A stretch of DNA of 64,000 bases. Origin: Noviluteimonas gilva. Lineage in GTDB: Bacteria; Pseudomonadota; Gammaproteobacteria; Xanthomonadales; Xanthomonadaceae. Of the stretch, positions 8,843 to 17,540 are shown one piece after another. Position 1 is the stretch's first letter. Every line of letters begins with the position of its first letter. Both the position numbers and the translations under genes were made by a program. The notes under the pieces were generated by a model. The model searched no databases. It had not been told where the DNA came from and worked only from the letters and a program-made list of their open reading frames with translations. Location: contig NZ_WOXT01000002.1 in the NCBI RefSeq assembly GCF_009740395.1, forward strand, positions 496,001-560,000, given 5' to 3'.

Positions 8843-9459
8843 GCGACGCCTTTGCCCTGTTGCCGTTCCCGCTGCCGCCCGACCAGGCGGCGGCGATCGC
8901 GCAGGCCTACGCCACGCCGCCGCGTGCGTACCACGACCTGCACCACGTCGGCGAAGTGCTGCGGCATTACGACGAAGTGGCGCGTGGCCCCGGTTGGGTG
9001 CATCCGCGCGAGGTCGCGTTCGCGGTGGTGTACCACGACGCGATCTACGTCGCGGGCGCGAAGGACAACGAAGCGCGTTCGGCGACGGTTGCACGCGAGG
9101 ATCTCGCGCGATGGCCGATGGACCGGCTCGACATCGATCGCATCGCGCACCTGATCGAACTCACCGCACGGCACGGCACCCTGTCGCCCGGCGATGTGCC
9201 GGACGAAGACACGCGCCTGTTCCTGGATTGCGACATGGCGATCCTGGGCGCGGCGCCGGCGGTGTTCGACGCCTACGACCGCGGGATCACGGCGGAATAT
9301 CGCGGCGTGGTGCCGGGCTGGATGTTCGCGATCAATCGCAAGCGCTTCCTGAAGGGTTTGCTCGCGCGCGAACGCATCTACCTGAGCGACTTCTTCCACG
9401 CGCGGCTCGACGCCAGCGCCCGCAACAACCTGCGTCGCGCGATCACCACCAAGCGCTAG
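8839..9459 (+). CDS. HD-domain metal-dependent phosphohydrolase (COG4339-like)
   Basis: A soluble protein of 206 residues. Metal ligands are visible as YHDLHHVGEVL (His32, His35/36) and the diagnostic HD pair YHDAIY (His66-Asp67), with a further Asp in FLDCDMAILG. The order and the length match the predicted HD phosphohydrolases of COG4339, whose substrates are not firmly known. Translation is coupled to the preceding GIY-YIG gene by an ATGA overlap. Its stop overlaps the convergent gene on the other strand by a few bases. The family assignment is good, the substrate unknown. Confidence 0.8.
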   Translation: MSDAFALLPFPLPPDQAAAIAQAYATPPRAYHDLHHVGEVLRHYDEVARGPGWVHPREVAFAVVYHDAIYVAGAKDNEARSATVAREDLARWPMDRLDIDRIAHLIELTARHGTLSPGDVPDEDTRLFLDCDMAILGAAPAVFDAYDRGITAEYRGVVPGWMFAINRKRFLKGLLARERIYLSDFFHARLDASARNNLRRAITTKR

Positions 9460-10628
9460 GGCGGGGCGGTGGCGTCGGCGAGGCGTTTCAACTCCGCGAG
9501 ACGCTGCGCATCGTCGGCGAAGGTCGGCGGGAGGTAGGATGCGGCGCCCGCGTGCATCCAGGCGAGTTGGCGGCGCGCGGATTGCGCGATGCGCGGATCG
9601 GCGTCGGCTGCGCGCTTGCGGAGCGATGCGATGCGCAGTTCGCGCACCGTGGTCGCATGCGATGGCGGCGGTTGTTCGCGGCCTTCGACGAAGCGCGCGC
9701 CGAAGCGCGTGCGCCATTCGTCGAAGCGCTTGCGTTGGCGCGCTTCTTCGTCGCGCAGGCGGGCTTCCAGCTTGCGCAGGCGCTGCACGTCGGCGGACGC
9801 GGCGAGGGCGGCGGCTTGCGCGCGGAGCGGTGCGGTGTCGCGCAGGCCGTCGAGGTCGCGCACGCAGGCATCGAGCTCACGCCAACGATCGAGAGGATCG
9901 GGTGTCGCTTCCTGCGCGCACGTTCGCATGCGCGCGTCGATCAATGTCTCGTCGCGCGGAATTCGCTGCGCACGCATCGCCTGCAGATCCATCCACGCGA
10001 TCGCTTGGACGAAGCCATCCGACGCGGGCCAACCATGCGGACCATCGAACACGCGCAAGCGATGCGGTGTGCCTGCGAGCGCGTCGTCCAGTGCACGCAT
10101 CTCCTGGAAATTGAAGTCCGTGGTGCCCGCGAAGCCGAAGAAGGGCGGGGCGCCCTGCAACGCCGGCAATTCCGGCGGTCGTGCACCGCCGCTGCCGATC
10201 AGGCCCGCGATGCGATCGCGCAACACCGGCTGCACGACCCACAGCGTCTTCGCCGTGCCCGACATGCCCGCGAGATACACGCGCTTGGGATCGTGTGGAA
10301 CGCGCGCACTCTCGCGCAGCAAGGCATCGAGCGCGCGCAGAGTGATGCCCTCCTGCGTATCGCTGCGACTCTGCCAGGACGACATCACGGCCCACCCGCG
10401 CGCACGCGCACCGTCGAGGACGAGATCGCGCGCCATCGCGCCGCGTCCGCGCGGATCGAGCACGATCAGCAGCGGGGTGCGCGCAGACGCACCGTCGGGC
10501 AGATAGAGCGCGTATTGCTGCCCGGGATCGGCTTGCGTGGCGATCTTGTCGTCGAGCCGCTCGGCAGCCCGCGACGCACCCATCGCCGCCAACAATCCGC
10601 ACAACACCAGGGCGCCGAGCCTGCGCAT
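9456..10628 (-). CDS. Secreted alpha/beta-hydrolase-like protein with helical C-terminal domain
   Basis: The 390-residue product has a signal peptide (RRLGALVLCGLLAAMGASRA). An alpha/beta hydrolase-like domain covers about residues 40-215: a strand PLLIVLDPRGRG, then AGMSGTAKT, which sits where the nucleophile elbow should be, and DGPHGWP as a plausible catalytic His. The elbow is G-x-S-x-T and not G-x-S-x-G, so activity needs caution. Residues 250-390 are rich in Arg, Ala and Glu and predicted helical, with no known domain. I do not recognise the specific family; a periplasmic esterase or peptidase-like hydrolase is the best guess. It is monocistronic and convergent with the HD gene. Confidence 0.6.
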   Translation of the reverse strand: MRRLGALVLCGLLAAMGASRAAERLDDKIATQADPGQQYALYLPDGASARTPLLIVLDPRGRGAMARDLVLDGARARGWAVMSSWQSRSDTQEGITLRALDALLRESARVPHDPKRVYLAGMSGTAKTLWVVQPVLRDRIAGLIGSGGARPPELPALQGAPPFFGFAGTTDFNFQEMRALDDALAGTPHRLRVFDGPHGWPASDGFVQAIAWMDLQAMRAQRIPRDETLIDARMRTCAQEATPDPLDRWRELDACVRDLDGLRDTAPLRAQAAALAASADVQRLRKLEARLRDEEARQRKRFDEWRTRFGARFVEGREQPPPSHATTVRELRIASLRKRAADADPRIAQSARRQLAWMHAGAASYLPPTFADDAQRLAELKRLADATAPP

Positions 10629-10720
10629 GGAACGAGGATACGCCCGCTTCTGCGCGCTTCACGCGGCCCCGACGGCCGCTCCCCGACCCTGCATCCCCAG
10701 CACACAGGGGACCCCACCGC

Positions 10721-10873
10721 ATGACCCGTCGACTCCGCCGCAGGATGCGCGTCATCGCCGCACGCGCCACGATTTGCGCCGTGCTGGTCGCGGCATTGGG
10801 CGCCACCGGGTTCCGCACCGCCTCCGAAGTCGAGAGCGCCGACGCGCAACAGGCCGGGCTGTTCCAGCACTGA
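10721..10873 (+). CDS. Small single-pass membrane protein (50 aa)
   Basis: Starts at the ATG at 10721, preceded by AGGGG at 10706-10710. The product begins with an Arg-rich stretch (MTRRLRRRMR), then a hydrophobic segment near residues 16-31 and a short polar tail ending GLFQH. It could be a tiny inner-membrane protein or an exported peptide. No homologue is recognised. Base use at third positions looks like that of neighbouring genes. It lies between a divergent hydrolase gene and the M1 peptidase, whose start is 95 bp downstream. Moderate support only: start, ribosome site and hydrophobic profile. Confidence 0.45.
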   Translation: MTRRLRRRMRVIAARATICAVLVAALGATGFRTASEVESADAQQAGLFQH

Positions 10874-10968
10874 GTCCTGCATCCCCCGCTTATGACTACA
10901 GGCAGGGTGCCCCCGCGGCCCGCGGTGTGGCATCGTCGCGCGATCCTTTTCGCTCCCCGAGCCCGCGC

Positions 10969-12708
10969 ATGTCCCTCCGCGTCGCCCTGCTGCCCTGCGC
11001 CCTGATCGCCGCCCTCGCGTCCCCGGCCTACGCCGCCGAGACCGCGCCCGCGAAGCAACCCGAACTGACCCACCTCACGCTGCAGACCGGCGTGCCGCGC
11101 ACGCCCGAGCAGGAAGCGGTGGTGTTCGAACTGGCCGACCTGAAGTTCAAGGTCGATCCCGCGCGCAAGCACCTGGATGGCGATGCGACGCTGACCTTCC
11201 GCGCGACCAAGCCGGTCAATGCGCTGGTCGTCGACTTCGATCGCAACTACAAGATCGCGTCGGTCGAAGTCGACGGCACGAAAGTCGCCGATTGGAAGAA
11301 CCCCGAAGGCCGCATGACGATCCCGCTCGCCAAGCCCCTGGCGACCGGCGACAAGGCCGTGTTGCGCATCGTGTACGACGGCTTCCCGCACGTGGCCGAG
11401 CGCGCACCGTGGGACGGTGGTTTCGTGTGGGCCAAGGCGCCGACCGGCGAGCCGTGGATCGCGAGCGCGATCCAGGGCAACGGGTGCGATCTGTTCTGGC
11501 CGTGCATCGATCATCCGATGGCCGAGCCCGAAGTGGTCGACCAGTACGTCACCGTTCCCGCGCCGCTGGTGTCGGCGGGCAACGGCGTGCTCGTCGGCAT
11601 GGACGAGAAGGACGGCTGGCGCACCTACCACTGGCGCACGAAGAACCCCGACACGTACGCGATCTCGTTGAACATCGGGCCGTACGAACTGCTGTCGGCC
11701 GACTACAAGTCGCGCTACGGCAACACGATCCCGCTGCGCTTCTGGCACCTGAAGGGCAACGAGGCGAAGGCCAAGGGCCTGTTCGCCGAGTTCGCGCCGA
11801 TGCTCGACTTCTTCGAGGAAGTCATCGGGCCGTATCCCTTCGCCGATGAAAAGATGGGCGTGGTCGAAACCCCGCACCTGGGCATGGAACACCAGACCAT
11901 CAACGCCTACGGCAACGAGTACAAGAAGTCCGAATACGGTTACGACTGGCTGCTCGAACACGAGTTCGCGCACGAGTGGTTCGGCAACCAGCTGACCAAC
12001 AAGGATTGGGACGACATGTGGCTGCACGAAGGCTACGGCACGTACATGCAACCGCTGTACATGCAATGGCTGCGCGGCGACATGGAGTACAAGGCCAACC
12101 TGATGAAGCAGCGCGCGACGCTGGCCAACAAGCATCCGATCGTCGCCGGCCGCCCGATGCTCGAAGCCGACGTGTACAGCGACGAGAAGGGCCCCGGTCA
12201 CGACATCTACTACAAGGCCTCGCTGGTCCTCGATACATTCCGCCATCTGATCGGCGACAAGCAGTTCTTCGACGTCACGCGCCAGGCCGTGTACGGCCGC
12301 ACCGATCCGCGCCCCGGCAACTTCAAGCCGCTGTACGCGAACACGCCCGATTACATCGCGGCGGTGAAGAAGGTGACGGGCAAGGACTACCAGTGGTTCT
12401 TCGACGTCTACCTCTATCAGCCCGCGCTGCCGGAACTGGTGGCCGCGCGCGAAGGCGACACGCTGAAGCTGGAATGGAAGACCGGCGGCAAGCCGTTCCC
12501 GATGCCGGTCGAAGTGCGCGTCGGCGATCAGGTGCAGACGGTTGCGATGGCGAACGGGCAGGGCAGCCTGCCGATCAAGGCCGACGAGAGCTTCACGCTC
12601 GATCCGAATTCGAAGGTGCTGCGCCAGTTGCCGCACATCGATGCCTTCCAGCAGGACAAGAGCGATCGCGAGAAGGCCGAGGCGCGCAAGAAAGCCGCGG
12701 CCGGCTGA
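10969..12708 (+). CDS. M1-family metallopeptidase (aminopeptidase)
   Basis: Exported zinc peptidase of 579 residues. It has a signal peptide (MSLRVALLPCALIAALASPAYA), an N-terminal beta-saddle domain, and the catalytic site HEFAHEW at residues 331-337, followed after 18 residues by the third zinc ligand in LHEG (Glu354). The exopeptidase GAMEN motif corresponds to HLGMEHQT, a conserved variant in this subfamily. It is shorter than PepN-type enzymes (about 870 residues), lacking the large C-terminal helical domain. Expected role: periplasmic or secreted cleavage of N-terminal residues from peptides. A strong hairpin lies 20 bp after the stop. The start at 10969 is set by the signal peptide. 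Confidence 0.9.
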   Translation: MSLRVALLPCALIAALASPAYAAETAPAKQPELTHLTLQTGVPRTPEQEAVVFELADLKFKVDPARKHLDGDATLTFRATKPVNALVVDFDRNYKIASVEVDGTKVADWKNPEGRMTIPLAKPLATGDKAVLRIVYDGFPHVAERAPWDGGFVWAKAPTGEPWIASAIQGNGCDLFWPCIDHPMAEPEVVDQYVTVPAPLVSAGNGVLVGMDEKDGWRTYHWRTKNPDTYAISLNIGPYELLSADYKSRYGNTIPLRFWHLKGNEAKAKGLFAEFAPMLDFFEEVIGPYPFADEKMGVVETPHLGMEHQTINAYGNEYKKSEYGYDWLLEHEFAHEWFGNQLTNKDWDDMWLHEGYGTYMQPLYMQWLRGDMEYKANLMKQRATLANKHPIVAGRPMLEADVYSDEKGPGHDIYYKASLVLDTFRHLIGDKQFFDVTRQAVYGRTDPRPGNFKPLYANTPDYIAAVKKVTGKDYQWFFDVYLYQPALPELVAAREGDTLKLEWKTGGKPFPMPVEVRVGDQVQTVAMANGQGSLPIKADESFTLDPNSKVLRQLPHIDAFQQDKSDREKAEARKKAAAG

Positions 12709-12728
12709 ACGCGCTGAACGGAACAACG

Positions 12729-12759
12729 CCGGCGCGTCTTACGAGATGAGACGCGCCGG
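12729..12759. terminator. Perfect 11-bp hairpin between the M1 peptidase and AlkB-like genes
   Basis: CCGGCGCGTCT (12729-12739) pairs perfectly with AGACGCGCCGG (12749-12759) around a 9-nt loop. There is no U-rich tail on the plus strand, only GGGCGAAAATG. It ends 6 bp before the next start codon, so it may act as a terminator for the peptidase gene or as a structure affecting translation of the downstream gene. Confidence 0.5.
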
Positions 12760-12765
12760 GCGAAA

Positions 12766-13380
12766 ATGCGCGTCATGCATGCAGCGCATTTTGCAGGCGA
12801 CCTGTTCAGCCAGGGCCCGCGCACCCTCATCGACGACGCCGAAGGCGGGTGCTGGTATCACCCGGACTTCATCGATCACGCGCGGGCGTCGGCGTGGTTC
12901 GAACAACTTCGCGACTCGGTCGACTGGCGCCACCAACAGCGCCCGATGTACGACCGCATCGTCGACGTGCCGCGACTCACCAGCGGATATGCGCTCGATG
13001 GCACCGACGTCCTTCCCGATGCACTCGCCGCCGCGCACGCCGCGGTGCGCGAACGCACGGGCGTTCCTTTCACGCACGTCGGGCTCAACTTCTATCGCGA
13101 CGGCAACGACAGCGTCGCCCCGCACAACGACAAACTCGCGACGCTGATCCCCGGTCATCCGATCGTGCTGCTGTCCCTCGGCGATCCGCGCCGCATGGAA
13201 ATTCGCGCGAAGCAACCGCCGCACAACGTCGTGCGCATCGACCTGGAACCCGGCAGCCTGCTGTCGATGAGCCACGCCATGCAATCGGCGTACGACCACG
13301 GCATCCCGAAGACGAAGCACGCCGTCGGCCCGCGCATCAGCCTGGCCTTCCGCGTGCGTCCGCCCAAGGACAACGCGTGA
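12766..13380 (+). CDS. alkB: AlkB-like 2-oxoglutarate/Fe(II) dioxygenase
   Basis: Dioxygenase of 204 residues with the complete AlkB active site. The iron ligands are His120 and Asp122 (APHNDK) and His178 (YDHGIPK); the 2-oxoglutarate-binding arginines are Arg190 and Arg196 (GPRISLAFR). The His-Arg-Arg spacing of 12 and 18 matches the ABH2/ABH3 type. LNFYRDGNDSVAPHND is the classic substrate-side strand. Expected function: oxidative demethylation of alkylated bases such as 1-methyladenine and 3-methylcytosine in DNA or RNA. An alternative ATG at 12775 would drop only three residues. No ada-type regulator or other alkylation-repair gene is adjacent, so regulation cannot be read from context. 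Confidence 0.85.
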   Translation: MRVMHAAHFAGDLFSQGPRTLIDDAEGGCWYHPDFIDHARASAWFEQLRDSVDWRHQQRPMYDRIVDVPRLTSGYALDGTDVLPDALAAAHAAVRERTGVPFTHVGLNFYRDGNDSVAPHNDKLATLIPGHPIVLLSLGDPRRMEIRAKQPPHNVVRIDLEPGSLLSMSHAMQSAYDHGIPKTKHAVGPRISLAFRVRPPKDNA

Positions 13381-13422
13381 CCCTGTAAGCTCGGCGGCAA
13401 TCGAAAAAGCGCGGAAGTGGGC

Positions 13423-13575
13423 ATGACCTGGGTCGGGATCCTGATACTGATCGTTTGCATCTGGCTGGCCTTCAAGGTGGTCGGCGTCCTGTTCAAGATC
13501 CTGCTGTGGGGTGCGGTGCTGGTGGGGTTGTGGTGGGTGGCGGCGCCGTTCCTCGGATTGCCGCGGCCGTTCTGA
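13423..13575 (+). CDS. Small hydrophobic membrane protein (50 aa)
   Basis: The ATG at 13423 is preceded by GGAAG at 13413-13417. The product is almost entirely hydrophobic: two probable membrane segments, near residues 3-22 (TWVGILILIVCIWLAFKVVG) and 28-46, separated by a single Lys turn, ending LPRPF. A -10-like TAAGCT lies at 13386-13391 upstream. No family is recognised. It sits between alkB and selO with its stop 34 bp before selO. The compact membrane hairpin, ribosome site and codon use support a real gene, but the evidence is modest. Confidence 0.5.
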   Translation: MTWVGILILIVCIWLAFKVVGVLFKILLWGAVLVGLWWVAAPFLGLPRPF

Positions 13576-13597
13576 CGCCGTCTTTCGCATGCGCGGG

Positions 13598-13603
13598 CAC
13601 AAT
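13598..13603 (+). promoter_or_regulatory. -10-like element placed for a leaderless selO transcript
   Basis: CACAAT ends 6 nt before the selO ATG (13610), so transcription would begin at or next to the start codon. There is no Shine-Dalgarno in the gap. The same geometry recurs at several genes in this window. Confidence 0.4.
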
Positions 13604-13609
13604 GCCGCG

Positions 13610-15190
13610 ATGCAAAGCCTGAAATTCGACAATCGCTTCCTCGCCGAGCTTCGCGGCGACCCGCAGGAAGGCCCCGGCATCCGCGAGGTCGAAGCCGCCT
13701 GGTCGCGCGTGAAACCCACGCCCGTCGCCGCGCCGCGCCTGGTCGCGTATTCGCGCGAGATGGCGCAGACCCTGGGGCTGAGCGACGCCGACGTGCGCTC
13801 GCCCGAATTCGCGCAGGTCTTCGGCGGCAACACGCTGCTGCCGGGCATGGATCCCTTCGCCGCGAATTACGGCGGCCACCAGTTCGGTCATTGGGCCGGC
13901 CAACTCGGCGACGGCCGCGCGATCACGCTCGGCGAAATCCTCGACGCGCAAGGCAAACGCTGGGAACTGCAACTCAAGGGCGCGGGACCGACGCCGTACT
14001 CTCGTAGCGCCGATGGCCGCGCGGTGCTGCGCTCGTCGATCCGTGAATTCCTGTGCAGTGAAGCGATCCACCACCTCGGCGTGCCGACTACGCGCGCGCT
14101 GAGCCTGGTCGCCACCGGGGAGTCCGTCGTGCGCGACATGCTGTACGACGGCAACCCGAAGGAAGAACCCGGCGCCATCGTCTGCCGCGTCTCGCCGTCG
14201 TTCATCCGCTTCGGCAATTTCGAGTTGCCGTACACGCGCGAGGACTTCGAAGGCCTGCAAAGCCTCACCGACTTCTGCATCGCGCGCGACTTCCCCGAAC
14301 TGCGGGGTCAAGGCACGACGCTGTACGGCGATTGGTTCGCGACCGTCGCCGAACGCACTGCGGTGCTGATGGCGCACTGGATGCGCGTGGGCTTCGTGCA
14401 TGGCGTGATGAACACCGACAACCTGTCGATCCTCGGCCTGACGATCGACTACGGCCCCTACGGTTGGATCGACGACTTCGATCCGGACTGGACCCCCAAC
14501 ACCACCGACGCCGGCGGCCGTCGCTATCGCTTCAGCTGGCAGCCGAAGATCGCGTACTGGAACCTGACGATGCTCGCGCATGCGATCTCGCCGCTGTTCG
14601 GCGAAGACGTGGCGCCCTTGAACGAAGGCCTGCAACGCTTCATGGATGCGTACGTCGCCGCCGATCGCGCGAACGTCGCCGGCAAGCTCGGCCTGCGCGA
14701 GGCGCGCGACAGCGACATCGAACAACACCAGATGTTGCAGGACCTGCTGCGCGTGGGCGAACTGGACATGACGCTGTTCTATCGCGCGTTGTCGCGCTTC
14801 GACCCGGACGCCGACATCGAAGCGCAGCTGGACGGCCCCGGCGATGTGTTCGCCCACGCGTATTACGACCCGACGCATCGCGAGGAAGTGCTGCCCGGCT
14901 TCTGGGACTGGTTCAACCTCTACGCGCCGCGCTTGAAGGAAGACGGCAGGCCGGAGGAGGAGCGCCGCGCGAGCATGGATGCCGTCAATCCGAAGTATGT
15001 GTTGCGCAATTACCTCGCGCAGGAAGCGATCGACCTGGCCGAACAGGGCGACGACAGCCGGGTCGTGGAATTGCTCGACGTGATGCGCAAACCCTACGAC
15101 GAGCAGCCCCAGTACGAGCGCTTTGCGCGCAAGCGGCCGGAATGGGCGAAGACCAAGGTGGGCTGTTCGATGCTGAGCTGCAGCTCCTGA
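13610..15190 (+). CDS. selO: Protein adenylyltransferase SelO (YdiU/UPF0061 family)
   Basis: Pseudokinase-fold enzyme of 526 residues that transfers AMP from ATP to Ser, Thr or Tyr of proteins involved in redox homeostasis. Recognisable family blocks include YGGHQFGHWAGQLGDGRA, then LQLKGAGPTPYSR (nucleotide loop, near residue 120), RSSIREFLCSEA and HGVMNTDNLSI (catalytic-loop region). The C-terminus ends GCSMLSCSS: bacterial SelO carries Cys where many eukaryotic versions carry selenocysteine, and this Cys forms the activating disulfide in the E. coli protein. The start at 13610 directly follows a -10-like CACAAT. It is in the same direction as, and 25 bp before, uup. Confidence 0.93.
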   Translation: MQSLKFDNRFLAELRGDPQEGPGIREVEAAWSRVKPTPVAAPRLVAYSREMAQTLGLSDADVRSPEFAQVFGGNTLLPGMDPFAANYGGHQFGHWAGQLGDGRAITLGEILDAQGKRWELQLKGAGPTPYSRSADGRAVLRSSIREFLCSEAIHHLGVPTTRALSLVATGESVVRDMLYDGNPKEEPGAIVCRVSPSFIRFGNFELPYTREDFEGLQSLTDFCIARDFPELRGQGTTLYGDWFATVAERTAVLMAHWMRVGFVHGVMNTDNLSILGLTIDYGPYGWIDDFDPDWTPNTTDAGGRRYRFSWQPKIAYWNLTMLAHAISPLFGEDVAPLNEGLQRFMDAYVAADRANVAGKLGLREARDSDIEQHQMLQDLLRVGELDMTLFYRALSRFDPDADIEAQLDGPGDVFAHAYYDPTHREEVLPGFWDWFNLYAPRLKEDGRPEEERRASMDAVNPKYVLRNYLAQEAIDLAEQGDDSRVVELLDVMRKPYDEQPQYERFARKRPEWAKTKVGCSMLSCSS

Positions 15191-15203
15191 GGGGCCGACC
15201 CTC

Positions 15204-15209
15204 TACAAT
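15204..15209 (+). promoter_or_regulatory. -10-like element placed for a leaderless uup transcript
   Basis: TACAAT, one mismatch from the TATAAT consensus, ends exactly 6 nt before the uup ATG at 15216. The intervening GGGCGG is too close to the ATG to act as a normal ribosome site. I saw no good -35 hexamer. Confidence 0.45.
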
Positions 15210-15215
15210 GGGCGG

Positions 15216-17090
15216 ATGCCCCTGATTGCCCTCCAGAACGTCGACTACAGCGTCGGCGGCCCGCTGCTGCTCGACCACGTCGACCTGTCCATCGAACCCA
15301 ACGAGCGCATCGCGCTCATCGGCCGCAACGGCGCGGGCAAGTCCACGCTGCTGAAGCTGCTCTCCGGCGACCTCAAGCCTGACGACGGCGAGGTTCGCAT
15401 CGAAGGCGGGCGCCGCGTGGCGCGCCTGGAACAGGAAGTGCCCGGCGATGCGGTCGGCACCGTGTTCGACGTCGTCGCCGCTGGCCTGGGCGAGGCGGGC
15501 GCCTTGCTGGCCGAATTCCACCATGTCGCGCACGCCGAAGTCGTCGATGCGAACGCGCTGGCGAAGATCCAGGCGCGCGTGGAAGCGGCGCATGCATGGT
15601 CGCTCGACCAGAAGGTCGAAGAAACGCTCACGCGCCTGGGGCTGGATGGCGATGCGCAATTCGCGCGCCTGTCGGGTGGCATGAAGCGTCGCGTGCTCCT
15701 CGCGCGCGCGCTCGTGTCCGCCCCCGACCTGCTGCTGCTCGACGAGCCGACCAACCATCTGGACATCGAGTCGATCGACTGGCTCGAACAATTCCTCAAG
15801 TCCTGGAACGGCGCGCTGGTCTTCGTCACGCACGATCGCCGCTTCCTGCGCGCGCTGGCCACGCGGATCGTGGAAATCGACCGCGGCAACGTGACGAGCT
15901 GGCCGGGCGACTTCGACAACTACCAGCGCCGTCGCGAGGAACGCGCAAACGCCGAAGCGCAGGAAAGTGCGCGCTTCGACAAGTTGCTGGCGCAGGAAGA
16001 AACCTGGATCCGCCAGGGCATCAAGGCGCGCCGCACGCGCGATGAAGGGCGCGTGCGCCGGCTGGAAGCGATGCGCAACGAACGCGCCGCGCGTCGCGAG
16101 CAGATGGGTCGAGTGAAGATGGAAGTCGCGCAGGGCGAGTCGTCCGGCAAGAAGGTCATCGAAGCGCGCGACGTGAATTTCGACTACGACGATCGCGCGC
16201 TCGTGCGCGATTTCTCGACGACGATCCTGCGCGGCGACCGCGTCGGCCTCATCGGGCCGAACGGCAGCGGCAAGACCACGCTGCTCAAGCTGCTGCTCGG
16301 CGAACTGGTGCCGCAATCGGGCACGGTCAAGCCGGGCACGGGGCTGGAAGTCGCGTACTTCGACCAGCAGCGTGCGTCGCTGCGCGAGGACTGGAGCGCG
16401 ATGGAGAACGTCTCAGGCGGCCAGGATTTCGTCGAGATCGGCGGCCGGCGCAAGCATGTGCTCGGCTACCTGCAGGATTTCCTGTTCACGCCCGAGCGCG
16501 CGCGCGCGCCGATCACGCGGCTGTCGGGTGGCGAGCGCAATCGCCTGCTGCTCGCGCGTTTGTTCGCGCAACCCTCGAACCTGTTGGTCATGGACGAACC
16601 GACCAACGACCTCGATGTCGAAACGCTCGAATTGCTGGAAGAACTGCTCGCCGAGTACCCGGGCACCTTGCTGCTCGTGAGCCACGACCGCGACTTCCTC
16701 GATCATGTCGTGACCTCGACGCTGGTGATGGAAGGGGACGGGCGTGTGGGGGAGTTCGTCGGCGGATATACCGATTGGGTGCGCCAGCGTCGGGAGAACG
16801 TGGCGGCTGTGCACCCGATCAAGAGCACCCCTTCCCAGCCCTCCCCTGTCAAAACAGGGGAGGGGGTCAAGCGCCGGATGTCCTTCAAGGAGCAGAAGGA
16901 ACTCGAGCAACTGCCGGCGCGCATCGAGCAACTCGAAGCGCAGGTCGCGCAACTGACCGACGTGATGCACGACCCCGCGTTCTACCAACGCGACAGCGCG
17001 GCGATCGTCGCGCACAACGCCAAGCTCGCCGAAGCGCAGGCGCAGTTGGATGTGGCCTACGGCCGGTGGATGGAACTCGACGCGGGTTGA
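15216..17090 (+). CDS. uup: ABC-F family ATPase Uup
   Basis: Cytosolic twin-ATPase protein of 624 residues. Walker A motifs GRNGAGKST (near residue 33) and GPNGSGKTT (near 348), signature motifs LSGGMKRR and LSGGERNR, and two LLDEPTNHLD / VMDEPTNDLD Walker B blocks define an ABC-F protein without membrane domains. The C-terminal coiled coil (LEQLPARIEQLEAQVAQL) is the DNA-binding tail typical of Uup. Family role: ribosome- and DNA-associated ATPase affecting replication-intermediate stability and transposon excision. Oddity: the linker before the coiled coil contains a perfect 11-bp palindrome read in frame (16839-16864). The gene is convergent with the barstar gene, 3 bp apart. Confidence 0.92.
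   Translation: MPLIALQNVDYSVGGPLLLDHVDLSIEPNERIALIGRNGAGKSTLLKLLSGDLKPDDGEVRIEGGRRVARLEQEVPGDAVGTVFDVVAAGLGEAGALLAEFHHVAHAEVVDANALAKIQARVEAAHAWSLDQKVEETLTRLGLDGDAQFARLSGGMKRRVLLARALVSAPDLLLLDEPTNHLDIESIDWLEQFLKSWNGALVFVTHDRRFLRALATRIVEIDRGNVTSWPGDFDNYQRRREERANAEAQESARFDKLLAQEETWIRQGIKARRTRDEGRVRRLEAMRNERAARREQMGRVKMEVAQGESSGKKVIEARDVNFDYDDRALVRDFSTTILRGDRVGLIGPNGSGKTTLLKLLLGELVPQSGTVKPGTGLEVAYFDQQRASLREDWSAMENVSGGQDFVEIGGRRKHVLGYLQDFLFTPERARAPITRLSGGERNRLLLARLFAQPSNLLVMDEPTNDLDVETLELLEELLAEYPGTLLLVSHDRDFLDHVVTSTLVMEGDGRVGEFVGGYTDWVRQRRENVAAVHPIKSTPSQPSPVKTGEGVKRRMSFKEQKELEQLPARIEQLEAQVAQLTDVMHDPAFYQRDSAAIVAHNAKLAEAQAQLDVAYGRWMELDAG
16839..16864. repeat. Palindromic repeat inside the uup reading frame
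   Basis: CCCTCCCCTGT (16839-16849) faces ACAGGGGAGGG (16854-16864) with loop CAAA: a perfect 11-bp stem. It is translated in frame within the flexible linker (SQPSPVKTGEG) between the second ATPase domain and the coiled coil of Uup. Such C/G-rich palindromes are normally intergenic. Confidence 0.7.
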
Positions 17091-17093
17091 GGC

Positions 17094-17540
17094 TTACTCC
17101 GACGCCTGTGCGTCGATCTCGTCGAACACCGATTCGGGCAGCGCGATGAACGACCAGAACGGCACGTCGCGTTCGGACCATTCCTGCGCGGTCTGCTCGA
17201 GGATCTCCAGCAGCGTGTCGAACTCGTCGCCTTCGGCCTGTTGCAGGGCGCCGCCGTTTTCGAACAGCAGCGCGATGCCCGCGTTCGGCAACCACGACAG
17301 ATCGCGCAGGCTGTCGGCCAACGCATCCCAGTTGTTCCCGAAGGTGCGCGGGAAATCGAGCGCGGTGGCGATGCGCAGCAGGATCTGGTGCTTCTCGCCG
17401 CCTTCCAGGTCCACGCGGCGGACCTGCAGGCCGGCATCGCGCCCGGCGACGCCGAGCGTGTCGAGGTCTTCGGTCGTCACGAAGTAAACGCCCGCGTTGT
17501 CGGCATCGGCCAGGCCGAGTTCCCAACCCGACTCACTCAT
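17094..17540 (-). CDS. Barstar-family ribonuclease inhibitor
   Basis: Cytosolic protein of 148 residues. The block ALDFPRTFGNNWDALADSLRDLSW (near residues 60-83) is the diagnostic barstar core: helix, FGNNWDAL turn and following helix. Its start overlaps the stop of the upstream RNase gene by ATGA (17537-17540), so the inhibitor is made from the same message as the nuclease. Expected role: tight binding of the RNase active site to protect the cell before or if export fails. At about 148 residues it is longer than the 90-residue barstar, with extra N- and C-terminal segments. The start was chosen from the overlap and the beginning of homology. Confidence 0.85.
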   Translation of the reverse strand: MSESGWELGLADADNAGVYFVTTEDLDTLGVAGRDAGLQVRRVDLEGGEKHQILLRIATALDFPRTFGNNWDALADSLRDLSWLPNAGIALLFENGGALQQAEGDEFDTLLEILEQTAQEWSERDVPFWSFIALPESVFDEIDAQASE

